A stretch of 64,000 bases of DNA from a bacterium (GCA_016124945.1 WGMT01000069.1:1-64000), one strand, 5' to 3'. Shown: positions 8,560 through 18,121, counted from the stretch's first letter. Program-made: numbers and translations. Notes: generated by a model not told the origin, from the letters alone.

Positions 8560-9291
8560 CTACCTTCTCTCTTCCGCCAAGACCGCCGCCCCCGCCGGCA
8601 AACGCAACCCACGCACAATGAAGAGTCCCCCGGCGGCCATCAGCCACAAGTGGAGCACGGCTACGAGCACTACGATCAGCCCTCCCAGATCCGCGCCCAA
8701 CATTTCGGTGGATTGTAGTGTCACCGCTAAGGCCGCCATCAGCCCAAAAAGACCCAGCCAGCGAGGAAACTCCGTCGATCGTAGCATCGCGACAGCGATC
8801 AACAGCATCCACATCCCCGCAAAGAGACCCACACCCAGCGCTTCGCCAATCGTGCCACCGTACGCGTTGACAGCGTCGTAGACCACGGAGACAACAGCTT
8901 GTGTTTCGGGCGTTCCGTCTACATAGAGTGTGGCCAGCACCGGCATGGCCGATAACCAGCGCACAATCCCGATGGTGCGCGCCAGTGCCGAGATGACACC
9001 GAACCCGGCGGCGATGCGCAGCAGCGGCGGCAGTTGATCGCTGCCGGCCACCACACGGGCCGTCAACAGCGCCACCGGCCAAAAGAGGACGGAGTAGATC
9101 AGGTAGACAAAGTAGCCGCTGCGCACAGCCGTCGATTCCGAAATCACCAGCGGCAGATTCACCGAAGCCGGCAGATCGAGGTTGTTGGGCCAGTCAATCG
9201 CGCCGCCTAAAATGATCGTGGGCACGAAGATCAGAAACGCTTCGACGAGCAGCAAAATGCCTGTGCTGAGGTAAAGTGTTTTTTTGTTCAT
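8560..9291 (-). CDS. DUF4386-type integral membrane protein
   Basis: 243 residues with about six hydrophobic helices (residues 5-30, 60-80, 92-110, 145-170, 178-195, 205-228) and conserved positions typical of DUF4386 membrane proteins, such as a motif near PPLLRIAAGFGVISALART. Function unknown. It lies 81 bp downstream of the nitroreductase on the same strand, so the two may be co-transcribed. Confidence 0.8.
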   Translation of the reverse strand: MNKKTLYLSTGILLLVEAFLIFVPTIILGGAIDWPNNLDLPASVNLPLVISESTAVRSGYFVYLIYSVLFWPVALLTARVVAGSDQLPPLLRIAAGFGVISALARTIGIVRWLSAMPVLATLYVDGTPETQAVVSVVYDAVNAYGGTIGEALGVGLFAGMWMLLIAVAMLRSTEFPRWLGLFGLMAALAVTLQSTEMLGADLGGLIVVLVAVLHLWLMAAGGLFIVRGLRLPAGAAVLAEERR

Positions 9292-9372
9292 GATGGTTGA
9301 GACCTTTCGTATGGTTTGGTTCGCTTGTATCGATTGTGTGATGGTGATGGCAATCGTGATGGACAGAGCTCG

Positions 9373-10587
9373 CTACGTTCCTTGTACGGCTGAGCGTACA
9401 ACCTCTTGTGCCGGTCGGCGAGGACTGGGCAACGGCGCCACTGTGGGCAATCCCACCCGAAACGTGAAGGTTGGTTTCCACCCCTCGTCGCCGGTAATGG
9501 CGTTCAAGTACTGCGCCATCTCACCGGGGAGGCCAAGTTGAGATTGACGATCCACCACTTCGGGCATCTCGTTGTGTGGCTGCATGGCCAGGTTTTGCAA
9601 GGTCCCCCATAGGTGAAGCCGTTGCCAGAGTTGCCCGGCGCGAAGCGTTTGGTTGACATCGTATAGTGACCGCACCGCGACAATGCCGGCGGCAGATGCC
9701 GTGTCGAAATGACGCTGCGCGTCGGTCACCAAGGCACTGTCCACTGCGGCCATGGACGGCATGCCTGGCACCATCTTGACCACGGCACGCAGGGCAGGAT
9801 CGACGCCTGCCGTGTCAATATACGGCCCGGATTTTGTCTCTTGCATGTTGTCCCAAGATGTGGGGAACCAGGCGAAGCTATCGTGTGCCATCTCTGGATC
9901 GGCCACAATGTACTCTGCGCCTGCCACAGTGCCCGCCTGGAATTGTTCAAACGCCGTCGTCCCTGCCAGGTAGAACAAGACGGCCAGATCGTCATCGCTG
10001 TTTAACGCTGTCATCTGTGTATACGTTGTTTCGGGCAACGGATCGCCCGTGTAGTCGTAGCGATCTGTGCGCCGGTTGGGGATGGCTGCCGCCAGTGCAG
10101 ATGGCTGCACGTCGGCCTGGGTCAATCGTAGCGTCGCTACTTTGATGAAGCCGCGATCGCCCTGTCCTGTGCTTAGCTCGCCTTCGGCCAGACTCAGATC
10201 GACGGCGTAGCCATGCGATCCTGCTGCAACAAGCATGTTTTCCACCGCACAGCCGAGCCCCAGGTACATCTCGCGCAGGTAGGGATCCATCGCGCCGAGG
10301 TGACGTGTGGTATCGGCGTACAGATCAATCTGCTCTTCCTGCACGTCGAAGATCCACGGCTGTGTGTTGTGGGGGCTGGCTGCCAGAATCGCGGCGTGGA
10401 CCAGCGACAGCGGCCCTTCGTTCATGTCGGCCCGCCACGCGTCCCATGCCGTGAAGGCTGGGCCGGCGCCTGCACTGAAAACGCCCTGGTCGGCGGCTCG
10501 CCACACACCGGCCCCTGCTACCACCACCACCATGCCACCCAATCCACGCAAAAAGTTGCGTCGTGAAATCTTGTTGTTGTTTGCCAT
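9373..10587 (-). CDS. Tat-exported Acg-family nitroreductase-like protein
   Basis: 404 residues. A twin-arginine signal SRRNFLRG (8-15) with a following hydrophobic stretch directs export. The body resembles the Acg family of FMN-binding nitroreductase-fold proteins: SPHNTQPW (71-78) and a central PNRRTDR block. In Mycobacterium the Acg protein is thought to sequester flavin rather than reduce nitro groups, so an enzymatic role is uncertain. Export before or with flavin bound would be consistent with use of Tat. Confidence 0.83.
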   Translation of the reverse strand: MANNNKISRRNFLRGLGGMVVVVAGAGVWRAADQGVFSAGAGPAFTAWDAWRADMNEGPLSLVHAAILAASPHNTQPWIFDVQEEQIDLYADTTRHLGAMDPYLREMYLGLGCAVENMLVAAGSHGYAVDLSLAEGELSTGQGDRGFIKVATLRLTQADVQPSALAAAIPNRRTDRYDYTGDPLPETTYTQMTALNSDDDLAVLFYLAGTTAFEQFQAGTVAGAEYIVADPEMAHDSFAWFPTSWDNMQETKSGPYIDTAGVDPALRAVVKMVPGMPSMAAVDSALVTDAQRHFDTASAAGIVAVRSLYDVNQTLRAGQLWQRLHLWGTLQNLAMQPHNEMPEVVDRQSQLGLPGEMAQYLNAITGDEGWKPTFTFRVGLPTVAPLPSPRRPAQEVVRSAVQGT

Positions 10588-10694
10588 TTTTTTGCTCCGT
10601 TCGATTCAAGATATGGTCACTTCTGTTGAAGTGAAGTCGCTAACTGCTAACTGAGGCGGAGCATAAGCCTTGACACAGTGTCAAAGTCAATAGG

Positions 10695-10730
10695 CAAAAT
10701 AAAAAACCGGAACGTCGTCGACGTTCCGGT
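10695..10730 (-). terminator. Intrinsic terminator of the phosphotransferase gene
   Basis: Arms ACCGGAACGT (10706-10715) and ACGTTCCGGT (10721-10730) enclose 5 nt. Read on the minus strand, the stem is followed by a TTTTTTATTTT tract. It lies 28 bp past the stop at 10759. Confidence 0.8.
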
Positions 10731-10758
10731 CAGTGTGTCAAAAGAAAAACGGCAAGGG

Positions 10759-11658
10759 TCAATGCCCTGAAGCCTTTAGCGCTCGCTGCACAAAGGAGCG
10801 ATGGCGGCTGCGCATTCTCTTTTCAACGGGCGGATCTAATCCCCAGGTGTGCAGTTTCCCCGCTGGGCGCAGTGCTGCACGTAAGTCCCAATAGGGTAGG
10901 TGATCAAAGTCTATGTGGTTATGGGCTTGATACCGCGTTGTGAATTGATCCATTGCCTCTTGCCCAAACGCCCACAGGATCTCCAACCGGGCGTTGGCCA
11001 CATCGGCCAGGGGATCGCCCACCGCGGCATCTTCCCAGTCGATCAGCGCCGTCAACTGCCCCGCCCGCCACAGGACATTCCCTGGCCAGAAGTCCCCATG
11101 CAAGAGGACCGACGTTCGGCGCTGCGGCGGCATAGACGCCAAGGCGGCGCGGATCTCGTTCTCGCGCAAAGAGGTGTCGAGCACCGGGGTCGGCGCGCCG
11201 ATGTTTCCGTCCTGGCGCGGCAGAAAGTCCAGCGCGGCGTGGGAAATATCGATGGCGTGCACCTGCGCCAGGACCACAGCAAGCTGATGCAGGTAGCCGT
11301 CCTGGTCCACAGGATTGAGGTCGACCTCGCCGTCCAAAAAGGAGACCACGAGGATCGGCGTTTCAAACAGATCGCATGAACCGTCTACCCAGAGCGGCGT
11401 CGGCGCCGGGATCCCCGCCGCGGTGACAAATCGGAGCAGCCGAAATTCATGTTCGGCAATCTGCGGATCGCTTGTCAGATCGGCTGGGCCATGTCGTCGT
11501 GCTACGGCTCTGTGCCTTTCGCCGTTCTCTGTTTCGTATTCGAGGGCCGTCACCTCTGCCGAGACGCCGCCGCTCATCCGCCAGGATCGGAGCAGCCGTC
11601 CACCCGGCACGAACCGTTGTAAGAGAAGGCTGAACGCTTCCACTTGCACATCGTCCAT
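10759..11658 (-). CDS. APH-family phosphotransferase (aminoglycoside/homoserine kinase-like)
   Basis: A 299-residue protein-kinase-like fold enzyme of the aminoglycoside phosphotransferase family. The catalytic loop is LLHGDFWPGN (His187, Asp189, Asn194) and the metal-binding Asp207 is in LIDWED. Substrates in this family range from antibiotics to choline, fructosamine and sugars, so a resistance role should not be assumed. ATG at 11658 gives a 10-bp gap after the stop of the upstream methyltransferase; the longer frame to 11718 would overlap that gene by 50 bp and is rejected. Last gene of a three-gene minus-strand run (12710 to 10759). Confidence 0.85.
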   Translation of the reverse strand: MDDVQVEAFSLLLQRFVPGGRLLRSWRMSGGVSAEVTALEYETENGERHRAVARRHGPADLTSDPQIAEHEFRLLRFVTAAGIPAPTPLWVDGSCDLFETPILVVSFLDGEVDLNPVDQDGYLHQLAVVLAQVHAIDISHAALDFLPRQDGNIGAPTPVLDTSLRENEIRAALASMPPQRRTSVLLHGDFWPGNVLWRAGQLTALIDWEDAAVGDPLADVANARLEILWAFGQEAMDQFTTRYQAHNHIDFDHLPYWDLRAALRPAGKLHTWGLDPPVEKRMRSRHRSFVQRALKASGH

Positions 11659-11668
11659 GGGATCGGGC

Positions 11669-12277
11669 CTAGCTCCGCTCGAACCAGAACCAGGCCGAGC
11701 GCCAGGGATCCTGGTCACTTACCTGCGTGGTGCCGTACTCGGTCCGCTTCACCACAAACCCCTCGCCAAAGACGGCCAATAGATCGGCTTCGTCCATCCA
11801 ACTGCGTCCATCGGGGTCGATTTCGCTATCACCATCGCCTATGCGGGCGAAGAGCATGTAGAGCGCCCCAGGACGGAGCAGCCGCAACAGGTGTCGGTGA
11901 TAGGCACGCAGTTCCTCACCATCGAAACCGTGTGCACAGCCCACATCGAGCGCGTAATCGTAGGGGCCGTCGAGGAAATCCAACTCGGTGACAGGCGAAA
12001 GATGAAAGCGGACGGCATCGGCCGCGCCTGCGGCCTGGGCGCGCGCTGTGGCCTCGTCAATGGCCTGGGGAATGAAATCCACTGCATCCACCTGCCAGCC
12101 CAATCGCCCCAGGAAGAGCGAAGCCCGGCCCAAGCCGCAACCCAGATCGAGCGCCCGCCCCACAGGCAGCGTCGGCACCGTTTGCAGCACTTCGGGCGGC
12201 GGCTCCGGCTGATCCCAGGGCACCGAGCCACTCTGGTAGAAGTTAGATAGACGTTCAAAACGCGATTCTTGCTGCAT
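11669..12277 (-). CDS. SAM-dependent methyltransferase (class I)
   Basis: 202 residues with a Rossmann SAM-binding motif LDLGCGLGRAS (43-53), acidic post-I residue in VDAVDF, and a DVGCAHG motif IV region. It resembles the small thiopurine/tellurite-resistance-type methyltransferases that start with FYQSGSVPWDQPEPP. Substrate unknown. It is 4 bp downstream of the VOC gene and 10 bp upstream of the phosphotransferase, indicating one operon of small-molecule modifying enzymes. Confidence 0.86.
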   Translation of the reverse strand: MQQESRFERLSNFYQSGSVPWDQPEPPPEVLQTVPTLPVGRALDLGCGLGRASLFLGRLGWQVDAVDFIPQAIDEATARAQAAGAADAVRFHLSPVTELDFLDGPYDYALDVGCAHGFDGEELRAYHRHLLRLLRPGALYMLFARIGDGDSEIDPDGRSWMDEADLLAVFGEGFVVKRTEYGTTQVSDQDPWRSAWFWFERS

Positions 12278-12281
12278 GATC

Positions 12282-12710
12282 TCACCCCTTGTTCTCGTCG
12301 GTTTTTTCTATCAGATCCCACTTGTTGCCATAGATATCGAGGAAGACCACCACGGTGCCGTATGCTTCCTGGCGCGGTTCTTCGGTGAAGCGGACGCCGT
12401 GCGCCTGCATATGCGCGTAGTCATCCCAGAAGTCGTCGGTGTGGAGGAAGAAGAAGACACGCCCGCCGGTCTGGTTGCCCACGTGGGCGCGCTGTTCGTC
12501 GTTGGCGGCGCGCGCCAGCAACAGCGTGGCGCCGCTGTCGTCACCGCTACCGTTGTCGCTGTCGCCACTGGGCGACACCACCACCCAGCGTTTCTCCTCG
12601 CTCATCCGCTTGTCCTCGATTAGGCGGAAGCGTAGCGCACGGGTGAAAAAGTCAATGGCCTCGTCGTAATCACGAACTACCAGCGCAACAGACGCAAGTC
12701 GGCGGGTCAT
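12282..12710 (-). CDS. VOC-superfamily (glyoxalase/dioxygenase-fold) protein
   Basis: 142 residues with the paired beta-alpha-beta-beta-beta pattern of vicinal-oxygen-chelate proteins: SVALVVRDYDEAIDFFTRALRF at the start and YGTVVVFLDIYGNKWDLIE at the end. An acidic Ser/Gly-rich insertion (about residues 50-60, SDNGSGDDSG) between strands is unusual. Members bind metals or sequester antibiotics; no specific function can be given. First gene of the run with the methyltransferase and phosphotransferase. Confidence 0.83.
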   Translation of the reverse strand: MTRRLASVALVVRDYDEAIDFFTRALRFRLIEDKRMSEEKRWVVVSPSGDSDNGSGDDSGATLLLARAANDEQRAHVGNQTGGRVFFFLHTDDFWDDYAHMQAHGVRFTEEPRQEAYGTVVVFLDIYGNKWDLIEKTDENKG

Positions 12711-12948
12711 AGCGGCTCCTGTTTGTGAAAGTATGCTTCAAACTTAGGGTGAACACAGTGCCTGGCACTGTGGCTGAAGTGCACCGCACTTGTATAGTTA
12801 CATAGATTATATCAATCGCACTATGATACTTGTGATTGAGCGATTAGACGATTAGGTGATTGTGTCTCTATCGATCTCCCATTCCCTAGTCCCCAATCCC
12901 TACCACTCTCCTGTATCCCGATCTATGGGATTGGGCCTCGACTCCTGC

Positions 12949-12971
12949 TAGATTAGAGGTGACTTAATCTA
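12949..12971. promoter_or_regulatory. Possible operator dyad upstream of the flavoprotein reductase
   Basis: TAGATTA (12949-12955) and TAATCTA (12965-12971) form an exact 7-bp dyad with a 9-bp centre, 21 bp before the ATG at 12993. No repressor gene is adjacent. The flanking 12711-12948 contains degenerate repeat words but no gene. Confidence 0.4.
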
Positions 12972-12992
12972 ACCACAACAAGGACAGGATCT

Positions 12993-14342
12993 ATGCAGCA
13001 GGCAGACATAGTCATCATCGGGAGTGGACAGGGCGGTGTGCCGCTGGCGCACAGCTTCGCCAAAGACGGGCGCGACGTCGTCCTCTTTGAACGGGCCAAA
13101 TTTGGCGGCACCTGTGTCAACTATGGCTGTCTGCCATCGAAGGCTTTTCTGGCATCGGCGCATGCCGCAGCCCAGGCGCGTCGCGCCATCGATCTGGGCA
13201 TCCATGCTCAGGTGACAGTTGACTTTCCCGCCGTCATGGCACGGGCACGTAGGGTGATCGAGCGGTCGCAAAGTGGCGTACAAAAAGGTCTGGCGGACGC
13301 AGGCGTCCACCTGGTTGAGGCAGAAGCCTCTTTCAGCGGTGAAAACAGCGTACAGGGCGACGGCGTCAACATTGAGGCGCAGACCATTGTGATCAACACC
13401 GGCAAATCACCGGCCATCCCACCCATCGAGGGGCTGGCGCAGGTCGATTACCTTACCTATGCCAACTTTTGGGATTTACAAAGCCTGCCTCAGAGCATGT
13501 TGGTGGTAGGCGGCGGCTATGTCGGCGTAGAACTGGCCCAAGGACTGGCGCGGCTGGGTAGCAACGTCACCGTTGTAGAACGTTCGGCGCGTTTGGTCGA
13601 TGGTGAACCCGAAGACGTCAGCCGTATCCTGGCCGATACCCTGCACAAGGACGGCGTTCAGCTTTACTTTGATGCCCAGGTCGACGCCGTAAAGCAGGAC
13701 GAACAAGGCATCCACGCCCAATTGCATAGCGGACGCATTTTGCAGGCCGAAGCGTTGCTTATCGCCACCGGGCGCAAACCCAACACGCAATCTCTCAACG
13801 CTGACGCGGCCGGCATCGCCCTCGATGAACGTGGACACGTCCACGTAGATGCCCATTTCACCACCACCAATCCCCAGGTCTACGCTATCGGCGATGTCAC
13901 CGGGCAGGCGGCCTTCACCCACGTTTCGTGGGAAGACCACCGCCGCCTACGCGCCATCCTCAACGGCGAAGAGCGCAACCAGCGCGACCGCGTGCTTGCC
14001 TATGTCTTCTTCACCGAGCCGCAGGTTGGTCGCGTGGGGATGACCGAGCCACAAGCACGTGACGCCGGCTACAGGACGAAGTCTGCCACATTGCCGCTTG
14101 AGCAGGTCGCCCGCGCCCGCTTAACCGACCACACCGTGGGCTTTTACCACATGATCATCGATGCCGACAGCGACAAGATCCTCGGCGCAACGGTGGTGGG
14201 GCCGGAGGCCGGCGAGTTGATCCACATCTTCCTGGCGCACATGGAAGCCGGATCGACATGGCAAATCCTGGAGCGTTCTGTACACGTCCACCCCACCTAT
14301 GCTGAGGATCTGCCCACGCTGGCCCGTAAATTCACTGAATAA
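12993..14342 (+). CDS. FAD-dependent pyridine nucleotide-disulfide oxidoreductase (mercuric reductase/LPD-like)
   Basis: 449 residues with the class I disulfide reductase layout: FAD-binding GSGQGG (10-15), redox-active GGTCVNYGCLPSK with Cys41 and Cys46, NAD-binding VVGGGYVGVELA near 170, FAD site AIGDVTG near 297, and dimer-interface catalytic His433/Glu438 in HPTYAE. The family includes lipoamide dehydrogenase, mercuric reductase and glutathione reductase. It lacks the N-terminal metal-binding domain and C-terminal vicinal Cys pair of MerA. It is the only lipoamide dehydrogenase-like gene in the window and so a candidate partner for the lipoyl protein at 40163, although distant from it. 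Confidence 0.88.
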   Translation: MQQADIVIIGSGQGGVPLAHSFAKDGRDVVLFERAKFGGTCVNYGCLPSKAFLASAHAAAQARRAIDLGIHAQVTVDFPAVMARARRVIERSQSGVQKGLADAGVHLVEAEASFSGENSVQGDGVNIEAQTIVINTGKSPAIPPIEGLAQVDYLTYANFWDLQSLPQSMLVVGGGYVGVELAQGLARLGSNVTVVERSARLVDGEPEDVSRILADTLHKDGVQLYFDAQVDAVKQDEQGIHAQLHSGRILQAEALLIATGRKPNTQSLNADAAGIALDERGHVHVDAHFTTTNPQVYAIGDVTGQAAFTHVSWEDHRRLRAILNGEERNQRDRVLAYVFFTEPQVGRVGMTEPQARDAGYRTKSATLPLEQVARARLTDHTVGFYHMIIDADSDKILGATVVGPEAGELIHIFLAHMEAGSTWQILERSVHVHPTYAEDLPTLARKFTE

Positions 14343-14379
14343 TCAACTGCAAAATGAATCCCACAAGGACATCGATCAA

Positions 14380-14865
14380 ATGAACGCACTTGAAACCCTC
14401 CGGCGGCGCACAAGCCGCACCTTCACCATATCACTCGCCTGTCTGCTAACCATGATTTTCTTGGTCGCCTGTGCCGATGAACCAGAAGCGCCCATAGCCG
14501 CCCTTGTGCCGTCAGAAGAAGAACGCATCCTCAACATTGTTGAAGAGTACTACCTCAGCGATTTCTATGCCCAAAACGAAGGGAACATCCCTGAATACGA
14601 AGCTGTGGTGCAAGCGGTGACAGGCCAGTGGGCGCGGGTTGCCATCAGCCCAATCGGCGTGGAATCGGCAGAAGGCCCCGATCTCATTTACTTACAGAAC
14701 AGTGCCGATCTGGTTTTAACGCCCACCGCCGAACCGGCCTCATCGTCGGCGGCCAACGTTGAACGCGCCGATGTCATTGGCTGGACGATTGTGGCAGGTC
14801 CTCAGGCGCGCTTCACCGACGAAGAATTGGACGCAGCAGGTGTGCCCGAAGAGATTCGGCCTTAG
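14380..14865 (+). CDS. Small lipoprotein of unknown function
   Basis: 161 residues: basic N-terminus, hydrophobic core and lipobox LVAC with Cys31, followed by an acidic mature domain of alternating helix and strand (IVEEYYLSDFYAQN; QWARVAISPIG). I recognise no family. ATG at 14380 follows AAGGA about 10 nt upstream, 37 bp after the flavoprotein stop. The longer frame from 14299 would overlap that gene. Confidence 0.7.
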   Translation: MNALETLRRRTSRTFTISLACLLTMIFLVACADEPEAPIAALVPSEEERILNIVEEYYLSDFYAQNEGNIPEYEAVVQAVTGQWARVAISPIGVESAEGPDLIYLQNSADLVLTPTAEPASSSAANVERADVIGWTIVAGPQARFTDEELDAAGVPEEIRP

Positions 14866-14885
14866 TGGTAGCGGCTTCTCCACAA

Positions 14886-14923
14886 AAAATCAGCCACCAG
14901 TGTTCACACTGGTGGCTGATTTT
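14886..14923. terminator. Bidirectional intrinsic terminator
   Basis: A perfect 17-bp stem (14886-14902 / 14907-14923) with a TTCA loop and A/T tracts on both sides lies between convergent genes, serving both the lipoprotein and the anti-sigma gene. Confidence 0.9.
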
Positions 14924-14945
14924 CTGATGTCATCTTGTTGCGCCG

Positions 14946-15836
14946 TTACTGCCCGTAGACGGGAACCCCGGCGGTGAGCTGTCCGCGTACCACAGGCGGA
15001 CTCGTGGGGCTGTCGCTGCCGCCTACAGGCTCGGCGGTGATGCCGATAGCGTCGAAACTGCCGATCATCTCTCGATTCCAGAGCACATGGATACCACGTC
15101 CATAGTAATCCACAGTAAAGGTACCGCCGCTGACCCGCGTCTCTCCCTGAATCAACCAGATCTGATACGTCTGATCTACATCAAGGGCGGGGAAATTGCG
15201 CGCATAGATAAAAGCCTGATTGCCCTGTGGATCGTAGAGCGCCGCCGCCATGACTTCAGGATCGATGCCTTCGGCGGGTGGCAATTGGGCGCGGTAGGCG
15301 TTCCCTGCACTGAGCATCACAAGCACCGACGTCTGATCCTGAATGATCTCACCCTGCTGTGCAATCAGAGCTGCCTGGGCGTCGATGCGTTCGAGCAGCG
15401 CCATCTGTTGTGTGTTGAGCCGGTTGAACTGGAAGAGCGTGAAAACGCCGCCAAAGACGACTACGGCCAGCAGTGCCAGCGCCGCCACCGGCGACGTGTT
15501 CCATCCCCGCGGCGTTAGCCAGGACGTCAACTGCGCAAGCCAGCCGGAAGAACCCGGTCTTGCCGTGATTTGAGGCTCAGGCGCCGCAGAGGCACCCAAC
15601 GCCGCCTCGATTTTGGCAGCCAGATGGGCGGGTGGTGTGGCCGGCGGAATGCTAAACAGGAAGTTCTCTGTGAGTGCTTGGTACTCGGCCAGCGCTGCCT
15701 GTGCTTCGGGACAGCGCGCCAAATTTGCCTCGACCAGCGCCCGCTCTTCAGCATCGGCAGCGCCCAGTGCATAGGCCGGAATCAGATCCGAGATCTGATC
15801 ACAAATCGGCTCCGTTGAAAACTTCTGCGAATTCAT
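14946..15836 (-). CDS. RskA-type anti-sigma factor
   Basis: 296 residues. Residues 10-65 form a small helical anti-sigma domain (ICDQISDLIPAYALGAAD ... EANLARCPEAQAALAEY). One membrane helix spans about 114-137, and the extracytoplasmic C-terminal domain (about 160-296) has the RskA pattern with QTYQIWLIQG and VSGGTF. It should hold its partner sigma factor at the membrane until a signal triggers proteolysis. The partner is directly upstream at 15957-16532. Confidence 0.9.
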   Translation of the reverse strand: MNSQKFSTEPICDQISDLIPAYALGAADAEERALVEANLARCPEAQAALAEYQALTENFLFSIPPATPPAHLAAKIEAALGASAAPEPQITARPGSSGWLAQLTSWLTPRGWNTSPVAALALLAVVVFGGVFTLFQFNRLNTQQMALLERIDAQAALIAQQGEIIQDQTSVLVMLSAGNAYRAQLPPAEGIDPEVMAAALYDPQGNQAFIYARNFPALDVDQTYQIWLIQGETRVSGGTFTVDYYGRGIHVLWNREMIGSFDAIGITAEPVGGSDSPTSPPVVRGQLTAGVPVYGQ

Positions 15837-15956
15837 TTCCTAACTCAAACCTTCATCAAATTTTGTCATCTTCGGCGACGACGTTCTGCACTATCAAACG
15901 TTCATCCCCACACAAATGGATCTACGCCACTTGGCCGAATATCTCTGTAAGCCTCA

Positions 15957-16532
15957 TCATCTGGTCGGTTTTGCCGCCTCATGCCAGAGGAGACGCAACT
16001 TCTCCATACCCAGGCGTACCCGCGTCTTCACCGTGCCCAGCGGCAACTTTAGGTGTTCCGCCAGTTCGGTATGTGTCAAACCCTGAAAATAGACCAACTC
16101 CAGCACCAGTTGCTGTTCTTCGGGGATCTGCTCCAACAGCGTGCGCAGCAGATGACCATTCTCCCAGTTGGGATCATTGACGTGTGATGGACGTCCCAGA
16201 ACATCGCCGATCACGTCGAGCGGCACCTGTGCCTTCGGCGAACGCCGGGCTTCTTTACGCGCTCGGTCGATTGCGGCGTTGCGTGTCACCGCAAGCAGCC
16301 AGTGGACAAATTGACCCTTGTGCTCGTCCCATTGTTCGGCGCGCTGCCAGACCTTAAGGAAAATATCCTGAGTCACTTCCTCGGCCTGGTGGGGTTGGCC
16401 GAGGACGGTCATCGCCATGCTGTAGACAGCCTTACCGTAGCGCGTGTACAGGTCTATTAAGGCGGACTGTTCGCCGACAATGACCCTTTTTATCAATTCG
16501 CTGTCTGACAACTGGCTGGTTCGTGTGCTCAT
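15957..16532 (-). CDS. ECF RNA polymerase sigma factor (SigK-like group)
   Basis: 191 residues with sigma region 2 (LIDLYTRYGKAVYSMAM; EEVTQDIFLKVWQRAEQWD) and region 4 helix-turn-helix (GLTHTELAEHLKLPLGTVKTR). The ATG at 16532 is preferred because an in-frame start at 16616 adds a hydrophobic leader absent from the family. It is followed 120 bp later by its cognate anti-sigma factor, the standard sigma/anti-sigma arrangement. Confidence 0.9.
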   Translation of the reverse strand: MSTRTSQLSDSELIKRVIVGEQSALIDLYTRYGKAVYSMAMTVLGQPHQAEEVTQDIFLKVWQRAEQWDEHKGQFVHWLLAVTRNAAIDRARKEARRSPKAQVPLDVIGDVLGRPSHVNDPNWENGHLLRTLLEQIPEEQQLVLELVYFQGLTHTELAEHLKLPLGTVKTRVRLGMEKLRLLWHEAAKPTR

Positions 16533-16670
16533 AGATACAATCGTTGACGCGGTAAGGAGATTTATGGCAGTGTAGCACAGTTTGAATGGATGAATCAATT
16601 TGGCTGGATAAACCAAGTGGACAAATCAAAAGGTGGCATAAAACGCCACCCCACCTGAAGGGGAATCACC

Positions 16671-18032
16671 ATGTCTGATCTGAACACCGTGTTTCGCCAT
16701 GTAGACCAACACCAAGAGGACTTTGTGGCGCGCTTGATGGCGTATGTCTCTCGCCCCAGCATCAGCGCCGAAGACGTGGGCATCGCCGAGACCGCCGACT
16801 GGCTGCTGAGCGTGCTCACAGGTTTGGGGATGGAGGCTCAGTTGTTGCCCAGCATCGGCCATCCCTTCGTCTATGGCCGTCGCCAAGACCGTCCTGGCGC
16901 GACGACGGTGATGTTCTACGGCCACTACGACGTGCAGCCCGTCGATCCATTGCACCTGTGGGATTCGCCGCCCTTCGAGCCGGAGATCCGCAACGGGCGC
17001 ATTTACGGGCGTGGCGTAGGCGACAACAAGGGGCAGCACTTCGCTCAACTCCTCGCCATTGAATCGTGGTTGGCCGTGGCGGGCGAGTTGCCCTGCAATG
17101 TCATTGTGTTGCTGGAAGGAGAAGAGGAAATCGGCAGCCCGCACATTGCCGACTGCATGCGCACCTACCATCACCTCTTCGCCGAGGCCGATCTGGTGAT
17201 CACGGCGGACGGTCCGCTGCACGAAAGTGGCAAGCCGATGATCAGCTACGGCCCGCGCGGCATTGCCTCTTTTGAGTTGCGCGTGCGCCACGCCGACAGC
17301 GACTTTCACTCAGGCAATTGGGGTGGTGTGGCCCCCAATCCAATCTGGACGTTGGTGCATCTACTGGCCACCATGAAAAACGATCAGGGATTGGTCACCG
17401 TCGATGGCTTTTATGATCTTGTTCAGCCGCCCACGCCCATGGAACGCACTGCGCTGGACAACCTGCCCATCGACGTGCCCAAATTGATGGGTTCGGTGGG
17501 GATGAAACGGCTCGACGAACCGCAGGATCGGCCATTCTTCGACCGTCTTTCCGCCTGGCCCACCTTTACCCTCAACGGTTTTCACAGCGGCTACGGCGGC
17601 CCTGGCAGTAAGACGGTGCTGCCCGCCGAAGCATTCGTCAAATGTGACGTGCGCCTGGTGGAAGCAATGACCGTCAACGATACCCTGGACAAGATCGAAG
17701 CCCACGTCAAGCGCCACGCGCCCGAAGTCGAGTTCATTCGCCTGCATGGCATGGAGCCGTCGAAGACGCCGTTGGAGTCGCCCTTCACCGAGCCGCTACG
17801 CCAGGCAATTCTCGAAGCCCAGCGAGAAGATCCGCTGCTGGTCCCTGCCATGGGGGGCAGCCTGCCCGACTACGTGTGGACAAAGATCCTGGGTGTCCAC
17901 TCGTTCGGCACGCCCTACGCCAACCACGACGAAGCCAACCACGCCCCCAACGAAAACATGGAAGTGGAACGCTTCATCAAAGGGATTAAGACTGGCGCGG
18001 CGGTGATGCAGAGGTTGGGGAGTAGGGAGTAG
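16671..18032 (+). CDS. M20 family metallodipeptidase
   Basis: A 453-residue two-zinc peptidase of the PepV/CNDP-like M20 type. Ligand motifs are intact: YGHYDVQP (His85, Asp87), GVGDNKGQ (Asp118) and LLEGEEEIGSPH (Glu151/152). A lid domain insertion and late SFGTPYANHDEANHAPNE His ligand are present. It likely cleaves short peptides in the cytoplasm. The last three codons (Ser, Arg, Glu) and the TAG stop come from the GGGAGTA heptad repeat that follows. Its AAGGGG Shine-Dalgarno is 7 bp before the ATG. Confidence 0.9.
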   Translation: MSDLNTVFRHVDQHQEDFVARLMAYVSRPSISAEDVGIAETADWLLSVLTGLGMEAQLLPSIGHPFVYGRRQDRPGATTVMFYGHYDVQPVDPLHLWDSPPFEPEIRNGRIYGRGVGDNKGQHFAQLLAIESWLAVAGELPCNVIVLLEGEEEIGSPHIADCMRTYHHLFAEADLVITADGPLHESGKPMISYGPRGIASFELRVRHADSDFHSGNWGGVAPNPIWTLVHLLATMKNDQGLVTVDGFYDLVQPPTPMERTALDNLPIDVPKLMGSVGMKRLDEPQDRPFFDRLSAWPTFTLNGFHSGYGGPGSKTVLPAEAFVKCDVRLVEAMTVNDTLDKIEAHVKRHAPEVEFIRLHGMEPSKTPLESPFTEPLRQAILEAQREDPLLVPAMGGSLPDYVWTKILGVHSFGTPYANHDEANHAPNENMEVERFIKGIKTGAAVMQRLGSRE

Positions 18033-18121
18033 GGAGTAGGGAGTAGGGAGTGGGATCGTGGAAGACACGAGAACATCCATTGGAACAGTCCCCAATCCCT
18101 GATCCCCAGTCCCCAATCCCT
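18018..18121. repeat. Heptad repeat block between convergent genes
   Basis: Left: four exact GGGAGTA heptads (18018-18045) then GGGAGTG. Right: five heptads of the AGTCCCC/AATCCCT type (18087-18121), roughly complementary. The left block contains the stop of the M20 gene; the right ends on the base before the mtnP stop. Confidence 0.85.
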